Virus record (IMG/VR): IMGVR_UViG_3300025266_000025
Coordinates: 1-34,021 of that record
Length of the DNA stretch: 34,021 nt
Origin: a virus
Direction: 5' to 3' (one strand)
The notes under the pieces were generated by a model. That model had not been told where the DNA came from. It was given only the letters and a program-made list of their open reading frames with translations, and ran no database searches. Position 1 is the stretch's first letter, and the number at the start of each line of letters is the position of its first letter. This document shows positions 1 to 10,700 of this stretch, piece after piece. The position numbers were made by a program, and so were the translations under genes.

Positions 1-127
1 CAGCATAGCAAAACAAGAGTATTTACAGTGGTCAGGACTACAGATTCTTAATTCTGGCGATACTATAGAAGTTAAAGGCTCTGCAACGGGCTGTACTGTG
101 ACTATTAGTGGCGGTCAAGCAGTATAA
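1..127 (+). CDS. C-terminal end of a small virion-type protein (cut by window edge)
   Basis: An open frame enters at base 2 and stops with TAA at 125-127, giving 41 residues. The tail of the protein is rich in Gly, Ser, Thr and Val (for example LQILNSGDTIEVKGSATG), which suggests a beta-rich structural domain. The gene lies immediately upstream of, and on the same strand as, the virion operon, so a small virion or tail-associated protein is the likely role. The start is outside the window and I do not recognise a named family. Confidence 0.6.
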   Translation, partial: SIAKQEYLQWSGLQILNSGDTIEVKGSATGCTVTISGGQAV

Positions 128-217
128 TCGCTAAAATAGTTTATAACTGTGGTACTACATGGTATTATTAAAAGAATTTAATAGGCATAATTTAGATAGA
201 AAAACAAGGTTTTTATT

Positions 218-1252
218 ATGAGTTTTTTAGACGACTATTTAACCCTAGAAAATATTGCAGCTATTGGCGCAGGGTTTGCTACGGGCGGCGCAGGTTTTGG
301 GCTTATGGCTTCTATGGGGGCTGGAGCCGCTGCGGGAGGCGGTATTGCCGCACTACAGGGTAAAGATGTAGCTACAGGTGCTATTGGTGGTGGTTTGGCT
401 GGCATGACGGGGGGTAGTTTAAATGCTGCCTTCGCTCCCGCTAGTGCTTCTATCGGCGCTACTGCAGGTACTACAGGTACTACTGTTGCAGGTAATACAG
501 CTGGAGATGCTTACCAACAATCTCTATTCACACAACCCGGGTCTGCCGCGGATGCAATAAGTACAAACTATGGCGGTATAGAAGGCGTAAGATCTGATAA
601 TATACTAGCTCAACAGTTTACTGGGGGAGAGGGCGGAGCGCTCCAAGGGGTTACAGGATATCAACCCACAGACACAAGTTTTATGGCAGGGGTGGGGCGC
701 TTTGGTGGTGGTAATGAGTTTACCGGAGGCGGTTTAAAAGATAAAGCATTAGGCGCAGGTAGGTTGGGTATTACGGCCGCTGCACCTGCAATAATGAACT
801 CTCTCGTCCCTGAAGAATTTGATACTTTTAGTCGCAGGGGAGATAAATACGACCCTAATAAACAACTCAATCTGAATATGGATACTGGGATTGATGAAGC
901 TTTAAACAAAGACTCAGGTCTAAGGTTTTTAGCTGGAGGTGGTTATCTAAGTAATGGCTATCTTGAAGGCGGTGAAGTAGAAGAAAGCATAAATATGAGC
1001 GAAGGTATTGCTAGTGGTATGAATGATGGCATGAGTGATGATATCCCTGCCATTATTGATGGTACACAACAAGCTGCGTTGTCTGAAGGTGAGTACGTTA
1101 TCCCTGCCGATGCAGTAAGTCACTTAGGTAATGGTTCATCAGAGGCTGGCGCTACACGACTTCGTGAGATGATAGGACAACTAAGAATGGCAAGAACAGG
1201 TAGAGAAATACAAGCGCCCGAAATTGACCCTTATGAGTATATGCTCTCGTAA
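218..1252 (+). CDS. Gly/Ala-rich virion protein with conserved C-terminal domain
   Basis: 344 residues. The first 90 residues are dominated by Gly and Ala with hydrophobic stretches (GGAGFGLMASMGAGAAAGGG), as in phage proteins that meet or cross membranes during DNA ejection. The C-terminal 90 residues hold the pattern MSDDIPAIIDG, then ALSEGEYVIPADAVSHLGNG, then a basic helix. I know this arrangement from many structural proteins of marine phages. The function is unproven; a tail or ejection role is inferred from position and composition. The gene ends TAATG, its last base being the first base of the next start codon, so the two are translationally coupled. The start is preceded by AAGG about 10 bases upstream. 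Confidence 0.7.
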   Translation: MSFLDDYLTLENIAAIGAGFATGGAGFGLMASMGAGAAAGGGIAALQGKDVATGAIGGGLAGMTGGSLNAAFAPASASIGATAGTTGTTVAGNTAGDAYQQSLFTQPGSAADAISTNYGGIEGVRSDNILAQQFTGGEGGALQGVTGYQPTDTSFMAGVGRFGGGNEFTGGGLKDKALGAGRLGITAAAPAIMNSLVPEEFDTFSRRGDKYDPNKQLNLNMDTGIDEALNKDSGLRFLAGGGYLSNGYLEGGEVEESINMSEGIASGMNDGMSDDIPAIIDGTQQAALSEGEYVIPADAVSHLGNGSSEAGATRLREMIGQLRMARTGREIQAPEIDPYEYMLS

Positions 1253-1674
1253 TGCAAATATCTTTGGTGCCAACAGAGCACATTGAAGATATGTGGCCTA
1301 GAGTAGAAAGGCATATGGAACGTGCTGCAGAGTACACATATGGTAGATTCTTAGCAGAAGATATAAAAGAAGCCTTGGTTAGACCTGGTACTGCACAGCA
1401 ATTGTGGATCGCGTTTGATAAAGAAAAGATTTATGGCACAGGGGTTACTGAGATTATTCAGTTTCCTAGATTAAAAACTCTTACTATGCACTTTGTAGGG
1501 GGTGATGAATTTAAAAAGTGGGGACACAAAGGGCTAGAGATATTTCAAAGGTTTGCAAAAGATCAAGGATGTGATGTGATAGAATCTTATGGTAGACCGG
1601 GTTGGGAAAAGATGTGGAAAAATGATGGTTATGTATCTAGATATACCTTATATGAATTACCGGTAGGAAAATAA
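1252..1674 (+). CDS. GNAT-like small virion-operon protein
   Basis: 140 residues. The sequence runs like a GNAT acetyltransferase fold: an N-terminal helix pair, a strand (QQLWIAFDKEKIYGTGVTEI), a following strand (KTLTMHFVGG), a helix (GLEIFQRFAKDQGCDVIESYG), and a C-terminal GW..MWKNDGY segment matching the usual end of the fold. The canonical acetyl-CoA loop (R/Q-x-x-G-x-G/A) is not clear, so catalysis is doubtful. Phages often carry such a degenerate GNAT protein next to the internal virion proteins. The start overlaps the previous stop (TAATG) and the next gene begins 2 bases after the stop, so it belongs to the virion operon. It could be a core component, a chaperone, or a true modifying enzyme. 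Confidence 0.6.
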   Translation: MQISLVPTEHIEDMWPRVERHMERAAEYTYGRFLAEDIKEALVRPGTAQQLWIAFDKEKIYGTGVTEIIQFPRLKTLTMHFVGGDEFKKWGHKGLEIFQRFAKDQGCDVIESYGRPGWEKMWKNDGYVSRYTLYELPVGK

Positions 1675-1676
1675 AA

Positions 1677-2951
1677 ATGAATGCACTAAAAATATTACCC
1701 AATAGACTTAAAGTATGGGCTCTAAAGAACCTATACACAGATGTAGCTTCTATGGGAGACGGCGGAGATACTGAGTTAGCTCATGTCAATCTTGCAGAAA
1801 TTGCTCTACTAAAAGCTAGTGGGGGTTTAGGTACTATTAATGGTAGGACAGGACTTCGAGAATTTAAAGGGGGCGGCAGTTCAAAGCCAGCAGAAACAAC
1901 CTCTTATTCTACTAACTTGCCAGAATATGCACAGCCTTTTTATGAAGAACTACTAAAACAAACGGGTAAACAGACCTATACAACTGATCCTTCGGGTAAC
2001 GTTACAGGCGTTAAAGCTTTTAACCCTTATGGAGGAGACCGAGTAGCTGGGTTCACAGATCAACAAGCAGCACTACGGGGAGAGACAGCGGGTCTAGCTT
2101 CTCCTGCCGGTTTTCAACAGGCTCAGACAGGGTTAGCACAGGGTACAAACTTAGGGTTCGCTACAGGTCAGGCGGGAATTAATGCAGCTCAAAATTATGC
2201 TCCCGGTTCTCTTGCTCAACTAGGTGTAGCTACTCCTAATACTTTTGGTAATGCACAAGCACAGCAGTACATGAGTCCTTATCAGCAAAACGTAACAGAT
2301 GTGCAGCTCGCTGAGGCTAGAAGGCAAGCTGATATAACAAAGAACACTGGCGCTTTAGGTAGCATAGGACGCGGAACTTTTGGTGGTGGTAGACAAGCTT
2401 TAGTAAGTAGTGAGCTCGATAGAAACTTAGCTACTCAACTAGGTAGGATTCAAGCTGAAGGTTCACAGGCGGCTTATGGTGATGCCCAGAAACAATTTGA
2501 AAGAGATCGAGCTGCAGGTATGTCAGCCGAAGAAGCTAACCTAAAAGCTAGTATGGATCTAAGAGCCAGACAGCAACAGGGTGAGCAATATGAAACAACT
2601 ATGGATAAAGAGCTAGGACTTGCTGGACTACAGATAGGAATGGAGGGGTCTAAGGAAATGGGAGCTCTATCCCGTGCAGAACAAACATCAAACCTTGAAA
2701 GACTTAAAGCACAGGCTGCGAGCGCAGGAGAAGTACAAGCGCTACAACAAGAAATTGACAACCTTGCTTATCAAGAGTTTATGGAAAAAGAAAACTACGA
2801 AAGAGGCTTGTTGCAATATCAATCTGATATTCTACGCGGTAATGCAGGCGCTCTAGGTAGCACAACAACTCAATATGCAGCGCCTCCTAGTTTGGCTTCC
2901 CAGATCACTGGTCTTGGGTTGGCAGGTATTGGTTTAGCTAAATCTATATAA
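1677..2951 (+). CDS. Virion-type structural protein, probable ejection/internal protein
   Basis: 424 residues. The N-terminus contains TELAHVNLAEIALLKASGGLGTINGRTG, a segment I associate with a conserved protein of marine phages in this gene position. The middle is rich in Gln, Ala, Gly and Tyr, then becomes a long Ala/Glu/Gln/Lys helix (about residues 210-370) likely to form coiled coil. The last 20 residues are hydrophobic and Gly-rich (LASQITGLGLAGIGLAKSI). This organisation fits internal virion proteins that leave the capsid with the DNA, but no catalytic motif is visible. It starts 2 bases after the GNAT-like gene and ends 8 bases before the next gene, with AAGG as ribosome site there. 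Confidence 0.6.
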   Translation: MNALKILPNRLKVWALKNLYTDVASMGDGGDTELAHVNLAEIALLKASGGLGTINGRTGLREFKGGGSSKPAETTSYSTNLPEYAQPFYEELLKQTGKQTYTTDPSGNVTGVKAFNPYGGDRVAGFTDQQAALRGETAGLASPAGFQQAQTGLAQGTNLGFATGQAGINAAQNYAPGSLAQLGVATPNTFGNAQAQQYMSPYQQNVTDVQLAEARRQADITKNTGALGSIGRGTFGGGRQALVSSELDRNLATQLGRIQAEGSQAAYGDAQKQFERDRAAGMSAEEANLKASMDLRARQQQGEQYETTMDKELGLAGLQIGMEGSKEMGALSRAEQTSNLERLKAQAASAGEVQALQQEIDNLAYQEFMEKENYERGLLQYQSDILRGNAGALGSTTTQYAAPPSLASQITGLGLAGIGLAKSI

Positions 2952-2959
2952 GGTAAGTT

Positions 2960-4702
2960 ATGAACATAATTCAACTACAAGATAAATTAAAAAGCATACC
3001 AAACGAAATTCTTGTAGGGTATGTACAGACTCCTACAGGTGAAGTACCTACGTACTTAGCACTAGGTGAACTACAGCGCCGTAAGACAATGCGCGAGAAA
3101 TACAACGATGCTAAAGCACCTGAGACTAGCGTGTCAGAACAAATTGTAGAAGAAGCCTCGCCACAAACGCCACAAATACCCCCTCAAGGGATAGCACAAG
3201 GTATGCCACCACAAGGTATGCCACCACAAGGTATGCCACCACAAATGCCACAAGGTATGCCACAAGGTATGCCACAAGAGGCTGGTGTTGCAGGGCTCTC
3301 AGCTCCTAATGTAGGACAAAACTATAACACAGGTGGAATTGTTGCTTTCGAAGAGGGCGACCTAATACGGCCTGACCAAAATCCACTCGGAGAATATAAT
3401 CAATTTGGTGCTATAAAAAAACTCCTACCCATGTATGACGAATATGGTCAGTTTAAAGATGGAAGATATACTGACAAAGATGGCTCCCCTAATTACTCTC
3501 AGGTAGCTATGGACACTGTTAATGTCGGAAGTAATGCACTTATGCTTGGTTCAGGCGTAGGTATAGTTGGGTGGGGTGCAAAGACACTCGGTCAAGCGGC
3601 CATCAAAAAAATGATAGGAAAATATGGTTTGCCTTCAGCTAAAAAAATGCTGGAGAAATTATACAAGACAAACACAGGAAAAGGCTATACTAGTAAAAGC
3701 GGGAAGCAATATGCCGCAGGTTCCCCCCAAGGAAATACGCTTGCCGCGGCAGGTAAAAAACCGGGGAGTATGCCCCTAAAAAAATCAGTGTTTTCGCCGT
3801 TAAGAACTGCAGCGACAGCGGTTGTTGGAGGGGGAATATTAGAAGGTTTAACTAGTGATTCTCCAGAAGCTGCGAGTCTTGCTCCCCCTGTAGACCCTAA
3901 TAATTCCGCTATAGACATAAATGGCAACGGAGATGGGAGCGGAGGGATTACCACATTAACAGACAGCGGTCCAGTCCTTAGTGCTGAAGAACAAATGGAT
4001 CTCTTCTACCAGAATCTTCAGGACAACCGAGCAGCAGAGCAAGCTGCTTTTGGTATTGCCCCCCGTGATGAATATTACCAAAGCGAAAGAGACGCACTCC
4101 AACAAGAACGTGATAAGACTTCAGGGGATAAAGACGCTGCCCTTAATATGTCTCTTATTGAAGCAGGGTTGGGTATTGCTGGAGGAACTTCTCAGAATGC
4201 ACTTGAGAATATAGCTAAGGGTGCTGTGCCGGGAATTGCAAGTTACGCCCGAGCTAAGAAAGAAAGAAAGGCTGAAGATAAACTGTTTGATAAAGAGAGC
4301 AGACTCATTGATCGCTCAGAGCGAGCTGAGGGAAGATCTGAACTTTCAGACTACCGTGCCAATGAGCTAGAGAGAGCAAAAATTGCTGCTGCTTCAGGGC
4401 TTTCTTCAAAAGATTTAACAGATATAGCTACCAAAACTACTACGCAAATGGATGCTAGATATGCTGATAAAACTGGAGCTGGTATGAATGAGATATACCA
4501 AGAAGAGGCAAAAAGATTAGGGCTCAAAATGGTTGGTGGTCAGTATTCTGCAACGCAACTTAATAAAGCCAGAAATAGTATATATAATAGAGAATGGAGT
4601 GAATTATATGAACTCAATAAAACTCAAATGCCCCCCAAGACAAACTCCTCCGGAACCGCAAACTACTTATCTGGTTGGAAAAGTAAATTAATATCTAAAT
4701 AA
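2960..4702 (+). CDS. Virion-type protein with Pro-Gln-Gly-Met repeat linker
   Basis: 580 residues. The N-terminal 45 residues (VPTYLALGELQRRKTMREKY) form a compact helical segment typical of this family in environmental phages. Residues about 75-105 are a low-complexity linker of repeated PPQGM and PQGM units, encoded by a DNA tandem repeat. A short GGIVAFEEG motif follows, which recurs in phage virion proteins. Residues 190-220 are hydrophobic and Gly-rich. The C-terminal half is highly charged and helical (KERKAEDKLFDKESRLIDRSERAEGRSE). There is no enzymatic signature. A tail or ejection protein is the best guess from position, between another such protein and the giant polyvalent protein. 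Confidence 0.6.
   Translation: MNIIQLQDKLKSIPNEILVGYVQTPTGEVPTYLALGELQRRKTMREKYNDAKAPETSVSEQIVEEASPQTPQIPPQGIAQGMPPQGMPPQGMPPQMPQGMPQGMPQEAGVAGLSAPNVGQNYNTGGIVAFEEGDLIRPDQNPLGEYNQFGAIKKLLPMYDEYGQFKDGRYTDKDGSPNYSQVAMDTVNVGSNALMLGSGVGIVGWGAKTLGQAAIKKMIGKYGLPSAKKMLEKLYKTNTGKGYTSKSGKQYAAGSPQGNTLAAAGKKPGSMPLKKSVFSPLRTAATAVVGGGILEGLTSDSPEAASLAPPVDPNNSAIDINGNGDGSGGITTLTDSGPVLSAEEQMDLFYQNLQDNRAAEQAAFGIAPRDEYYQSERDALQQERDKTSGDKDAALNMSLIEAGLGIAGGTSQNALENIAKGAVPGIASYARAKKERKAEDKLFDKESRLIDRSERAEGRSELSDYRANELERAKIAAASGLSSKDLTDIATKTTTQMDARYADKTGAGMNEIYQEEAKRLGLKMVGGQYSATQLNKARNSIYNREWSELYELNKTQMPPKTNSSGTANYLSGWKSKLISK
3196..3278 (+). repeat. Short tandem repeat encoding PQGM units
   Basis: Three 15-base units ACAAGGTATGCCACC stand in tandem at 3196-3240. 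They are followed by shortened 9- and 12-base copies to about 3278. All units are multiples of three, so the array only changes the length of the Pro/Gln/Gly/Met linker. Slippage-driven length variation between relatives is expected. Confidence 0.9.
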
Positions 4703-4716
4703 AACGCAGGGTCTAA

Positions 4717-7700
4717 ATGCCAATATTTGAAGTTACGTCACCTACAGGGGAAGTATTTGAGGTAGAGGCTCCACAAGGAGCTTCGCAAGAGGATGCTATA
4801 GCTTATATTGCCTCTCAACAGACTCAACAAGCAGCACCAGAGGAACAGGAAGAAAGTGGTTTTCTACGCCGTTATGTTGGAGATCCTTTAGCCTCTATTG
4901 GGCAGGGTGTTGTAGGCTTGGGCGAAGCTGCTGTAGGTCTAGCAGATATCCCAACTAGAGGATATGCAGGGAAAGGTTTTTCTGCCGCAAGCAAGAGCGT
5001 TTTTGGTGGTGATCTAGAAGACGCATCTCAATATTTTGAAGATTTAAAAACTCCTGAACAACTCGCGCAAGAAACAGCTGTTGACACTGCCGAAGGGTTT
5101 ACTGGTACTCTAGGAGCCCTAGTAGATAACCCTGCCGCCCTCGTCGATCTTATCCTAAATACTTTACCCCAGATGGCTGGAGGTGCAGGTATTGCTAGAG
5201 CCGGATTAAGCATGGCTAAAAAACGGGCTGTGGGAAAACTAGGGCCCGGCGGAGTTGGCCCACTGGCTAAACCTAATTATCTCAAAGCTGCTGGTGTTGG
5301 TGAAGGTGTTGTAGCCGCTGGTGCAGCTGCAGAAGGTATTAGAAAACAAACAGAAGATGGACTATTAACACCTACGCAGGCTATATTAGCAACAGGTACC
5401 GGTGTTATTACTGGAGTGCTCGGTGTTATAGGTGGTAAAGTTGCCAATAAACTTGGCGTAACAGATATAGATGCTCTGATGGCGGGGCAATCTTTAGGTG
5501 CCGAGGGACAAAGGAAAGTAAGAAATAGTCTACTAGTAGCAATTAGAGCAGGTATTGGGGAGTCTGTATTTGAAGAGCTACCTCAGTCTATGCAAGAACA
5601 GATGATACAGAATATTGCATTAGATAGAGACCCTATGGAAGGCGTTTCTGAGGCTGCTGCACAGGGCGTTGCCGCTGGGTTTACCTTAGCAGGAAGCGTG
5701 GGAGGCGGTGGACAGTTCTTACAGAATACAAAGATTAGAAAGGAAGAAAGAGCTAAATTAATTGCCGATAGAATAGAAGAGTCTGAGGCGTCTGATGATA
5801 CTCCAGATAAGCCCAATTTTAATGATCAAAAGAAAGCAGAAGAAGATAAAATTTTAGCTCGAAGAGCAGCTGAAAAAGCGCAGGCTGAGAAAGACAAAGG
5901 TGGGGATGTAGTAGGTCGTAGAAAAAAAGTACCTGCAGCACCCATAGCACCCCCAGTTGATGTTGACGTTGACGTTCCTGAGTCGGGTCGTATTGTAAGT
6001 GAAGACGAAATAATAAATCTCGGCTTTGAGTTCTCACCTGCAGTAAAAAGAAGACTAGAAAAGCTTGATTATAGTAAGCCTCAAGGTGTGCAGGGAGCAT
6101 TAAAAACTCTAAATAATGTTTTAGAATCCCGTACTAGCCGAGGTAAAGATGCTACAAAACTAGAGAGAGCCTCTATACCTTCTATTCAGGCCAAAATAAA
6201 TAGCCTCGAGCAGGTACAGAGTAGGATTGAGCAAGATAAATTAATAGACGAAGAAACTAAAAAAGCTGTAGCAGAAGAAAATAAGAATCAAAAAATAATA
6301 GCGGCAGCAAAAAAAGCTACTACAAAACCTGTTGAACCCGTAGTAACTCCTGTTGCTTCCGAGCCTACCCCTGCCGAATATGAGGGTCCAAAGCCTCTTT
6401 TCACTACTGAAACTTTAGACTCGTTCGGGTATAGTAAAACGGGTTCTGTTCGTAAAAAACTAGCTGGGCTTATGGGCGGAGAAGCAGGTTTAGATACTGC
6501 TATAGCTCAACTTGAAAAAACTTTAACGACCCCAGCCAAGAAAAAGTCTGCTGCTGGAAAGAGAATGACCAAAGCTTTGGTGGCAATGAAAAAACGCAAG
6601 GCTAAAGGATCATATAATGTAGGGGTTCAAACGGAAACTAATCTTTTTTCCGAAGATCAATTAGTTGATATGCGCCTACCGGCCTACACAAGAAAGACTC
6701 TTGAAGGTCTTAAATCCACTCGCCCAGAAGACGTAAGCAAGGCAAAAACAATACTTACAAAGGCTCTAGATAGATCAACAAAAAACAGAAACACTAGAGA
6801 AACAATTGAAAATCAAATAAATAGATTAGAGAGAGATGAGCTTAAGGGTATAACGCTGCCTGATAACACTAGAGAAGCCTTAGCTGATCCTAGTACCTCA
6901 GCTAGAACTTTTGCTACTCCTGCCGCTTTAGAAGAGGGTATAGGAAAAGGCTTACTAGTAGAGAAAAACGGGCGTGAGATATACATTTCATCAAATGAGT
7001 ATGCTGCTGCTACAGCTAAAAATGATAAAAACTTTGAAACAGTTAGCGAGCGGTCTTTAAAACCTGTAGATGAGAAAGCAATATCACTCAACAACCCACT
7101 GACAGGCAACTCTAAAAACCCTATCACTGGTAAAAAACCAGTTAAGGTGGGAGATAGAATAACTATTGCTCGTATTAATAATGCCCCGTCAGCTAGTAAA
7201 AATCCTGAAACTGGGAAAAGATCTCGTAGTGCAGCATATAAACCAGAGAAGTTTTCGGGTGTTGTTGAAGAGCAGTCACTAACGGATAGCGACACAGGTC
7301 AGGAAACATCACAGCTAGTTTTAAAACTAGATAAGCCTATAAATGGCGTTGGTGTTATAGGACTAAACGACTCTCAGGTAGTTAACCCCGTAGCTGCAGA
7401 TTTTAAAAGAGTCCAAAACGTTGCCCAAAAATTAAAAGCTAAATATAAAGGTGTTGGCCGGGATAAAAATAAAAACTATGACGCTGAAACTTCAGCTATA
7501 ACAAGCGATATTATAAGTGCCGAGAGTTCAGAAGCTAGCCAAGAGCTAAATAGAAAGGAAAAAATAACGCTCGCGCGGAGAAAATTAAATGACGCTGTGA
7601 TTAAACAGTTTGGTACAGAACTACCGAAAACCGTGGGCGAACTACTAACTGGTTTTGCAGGTACGATGATTAACTCAAAACTTAACATAGCGCAGAGGCA

Positions 7701-10700
7701 GCTTTTAAAAATACTTGTTGCCACTCCCAACATAAATAATGTGGCTCTAGTTTTTGACGCGAGCGGTACAATTGCGGGAGATGCGTCAGGTCAATATGAC
7801 GTGGGAACTAATACTATAACATTAGAATCTCTCAGTGGTGGCTTTGTGGAAACTGTATTTCACGAGATGGTTCACGCTGCCACAGCCAGAGGCATTAGAA
7901 ATCTAAATCCTAAAAACAAACCTTTTAAACAACTAACAGTTCTATTTACAGAGGCCAATCTTGCTGCCAGTGATGCAGGGATAGAGGCTTATGCTAACAT
8001 AGAAAGCTTAGATGAATTCGTAACACTAGCTTTTTCCGACAAAAATTATCAACAGTTTCTTTCTGAAGTAAAAACTAAAACTAAGATGAGTAAGAAACAA
8101 CAAAACTTATTAGATACTGATACGCTCTGGAGAGCTTTTGTCGATGCAGTAAAAGCTATTGTGGTTAAAGCGAAAGAAGGTATATCTAGAACGGTTCTCA
8201 ATAACGTAATAACGCTACAGTCTGAGTTGTTTCTTGGTCCTGATGCAGCTAAACAAAGACGGTATGAAGGGCAGATTCTATATGATACAGGTAATAACGT
8301 TACTGAAACGACTAACGAAAAAGAGTTATCAGAGAAAGCTGGGCTTTTAGATAAGATAACAACGAAGTTCTTTTCTTTTGACGCAGGGCTAAATAGAGCC
8401 CTAGTAAGAGCCATGAACGCAGCAGGCGTTGACCCTGAGACTATAGAGAACGCGATGTACAAAATGACAGCTGCACAGGGGCTTCATGCTACCAACATGG
8501 CACAGCAATATGCTATACACGGAATTATAGAATATAACGAGGATGCTAAAAAATTCGTAGTAAAAGACGAAGGATTAGCTACTTCTAGTATGGCTAAGAT
8601 AAAAGAATTAGTTAGTCAGTTTGCTATAAACGAAGGGATATCTCCAGAAGAGGCAGGTAAGATTGCCCATAAATCTTTTGAGGCAACTCGCTTAGATGAA
8701 GTTCAGAAGGGTTTTAATGCAGACATAATAGAAGAAGCACAAGATCTTGAGGGAGAATCTTTAAAATCTAAGCTAAATGAATTAAAAATGATTCATCTAA
8801 ATGAACAGGAAATTACCGAGGGCTTGCTATTAAAAGAACAGCACCCCGAGTTAGTGGAGATTGCAGAAACGTGGAATAAAGTAAGAATAAAAACCATAGA
8901 ATTTGCTGTAGATCGAGGGACTATGAGCACTGCTCAGGCAGAAGAATATATAGACTCTGCTGGTTATGTTCCTTTCTATAGAAATGATGACGATGGTAAT
9001 CCAATAGCGGGCGTGGATATTACCTCTGGACTAACACAAATTGGTAACCTTAATAATAAAACTTTCAGAGGGTCTGAGAGAGAAGTTACTAATATTTTTG
9101 AAAACATGGATAGATGGGTACAACACCAGATACGAGCAGGCATCATAAATCAACTTAGAGTAGACAAGGTTGATACAACGATGATAAATCAAGGAGAAGA
9201 CAAACCTTTAGTTAGAGGAATAGACAGTAAAGAAGAAGCTAAAACTAAAGGGAATGTAGTATCTGTGACCCGAAATAAACCAAGAACGCCTACCGAAGGT
9301 GATCCTAGCACCACGGAGTTTGTTACAGAGCTATATGAGTTTTCTGACCCTATATATGCTGCAGCCTTTGGCCCACTACAAGCAATGGCTGTAGACGGAT
9401 GGAAGCAATACTTTAGAACTGCTGCTAATTTCTTAAGACAAAACATAGTGCTTTATCCGCTGTTCTCTATCTCGCAGCTACCTCAAGATTCTATGTCGGC
9501 AATGATAAGCTCAGGGGTTAAGAATCCATTCATGATACCTTTAAGAGTTCTTAAAGAGTTTTCTCTTACCCTTGTAAGTATGAGTGAGACACACAAAGAA
9601 CTAGAAAAGTTTGGTGCAGTGGGTGGCCGTGCGTGGACTCAAGCCGTTGAAACAGATAAAGCGGCAGCAGAGAAAGCCATAGCAGAGAGAGACACGAGTA
9701 AATTAACCAATAAACTTTACACTGAGTTTACAGAGAGTAAGTTTGTTAAGGTTCTAGAAAAAATTGCAATGTCTTCAGATAACGCTGTTAGACAGGCGGT
9801 GTATGAACAAACTATGAAAGAAACGGGTAATCAAGCCCTTGCCGTGGAAAGAGCTTTTGAAGTTATTAACTTTAGAAGAAAGGGTTCGAGCCAAACCATT
9901 AATACGCTGTCTCAAGTTGTACCATTTTTTAGTGCCGGTTTACAAGCGCTATCAGTACAGGCTCGTGTGTTATCTGGTGGAGGTATAGCTCCCGGCCAAC
10001 GGGCAGAACAGATGCGACAGACTATAACTAGTGGCGTTATGTTAACAGGTGTTTATCTTGCTTATGCTGCAGCAATGTCAGGAGATGAAGACTATGAGAA
10101 ACTTGACCCTAGAGAAAAAGACACTAAGCTAATCCTACCCGGAGGATGGAGTATCCCTCTACGCCCTGACCTTTTTACTTATATGGTTAAGGTAGTACCA
10201 GAGAATATCCTACGCGAGATGAGAGGGGATCAAGATGGGGAGAAAACATTCCAAGCTATAAAAAGGGGCTTTATAAATAGTGTATCTATGTCTGCAATAC
10301 CTCAAGCAATTAGACCTATGATTGATCTATACTCTAATGAAAGCGGTTCTTTCTCAGAGAGAAGAAAAATTGTACCTGACGCGCTTCAAGACGAAGAGGG
10401 TGCAGACCAGTTTAAAGAAAATACTTCCGAGCTTGCTATTATGTTGGCAGAGGGTTCAGGCGTTAGTGCAATTAAAATAGATTACTTCTTGCGTCAATAC
10501 TTCGGTTATACAGCAGGACTTATTACAATGGCAGTGGATGAGGTTATTGTTCAGTCTGGCACGTTAGATTATGAACGCCCTAATAGATCTTTCCGTGAGG
10601 TCCTACTCGATGTTCCGGGCACAACTCCTTTTATAGTAAGGCAGTTTGGTAACAGAGAGATTAGTGATTACTACGAGATGAGAGAAGATGTTGCAAAAGT

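Noticed and set aside
3196-3278. Short regular repeats that might suggest a CRISPR-like array
   Set aside because: Units of 9 to 15 bases without spacers, in frame within a coding region; a simple protein linker repeat.
6813-7295. 160-codon open frame on the minus strand inside the giant virion gene
   Set aside because: It mirrors the codon pattern of the real gene, has low-complexity Ser/Leu/Pro sequence and lies wholly inside a confident coding region.
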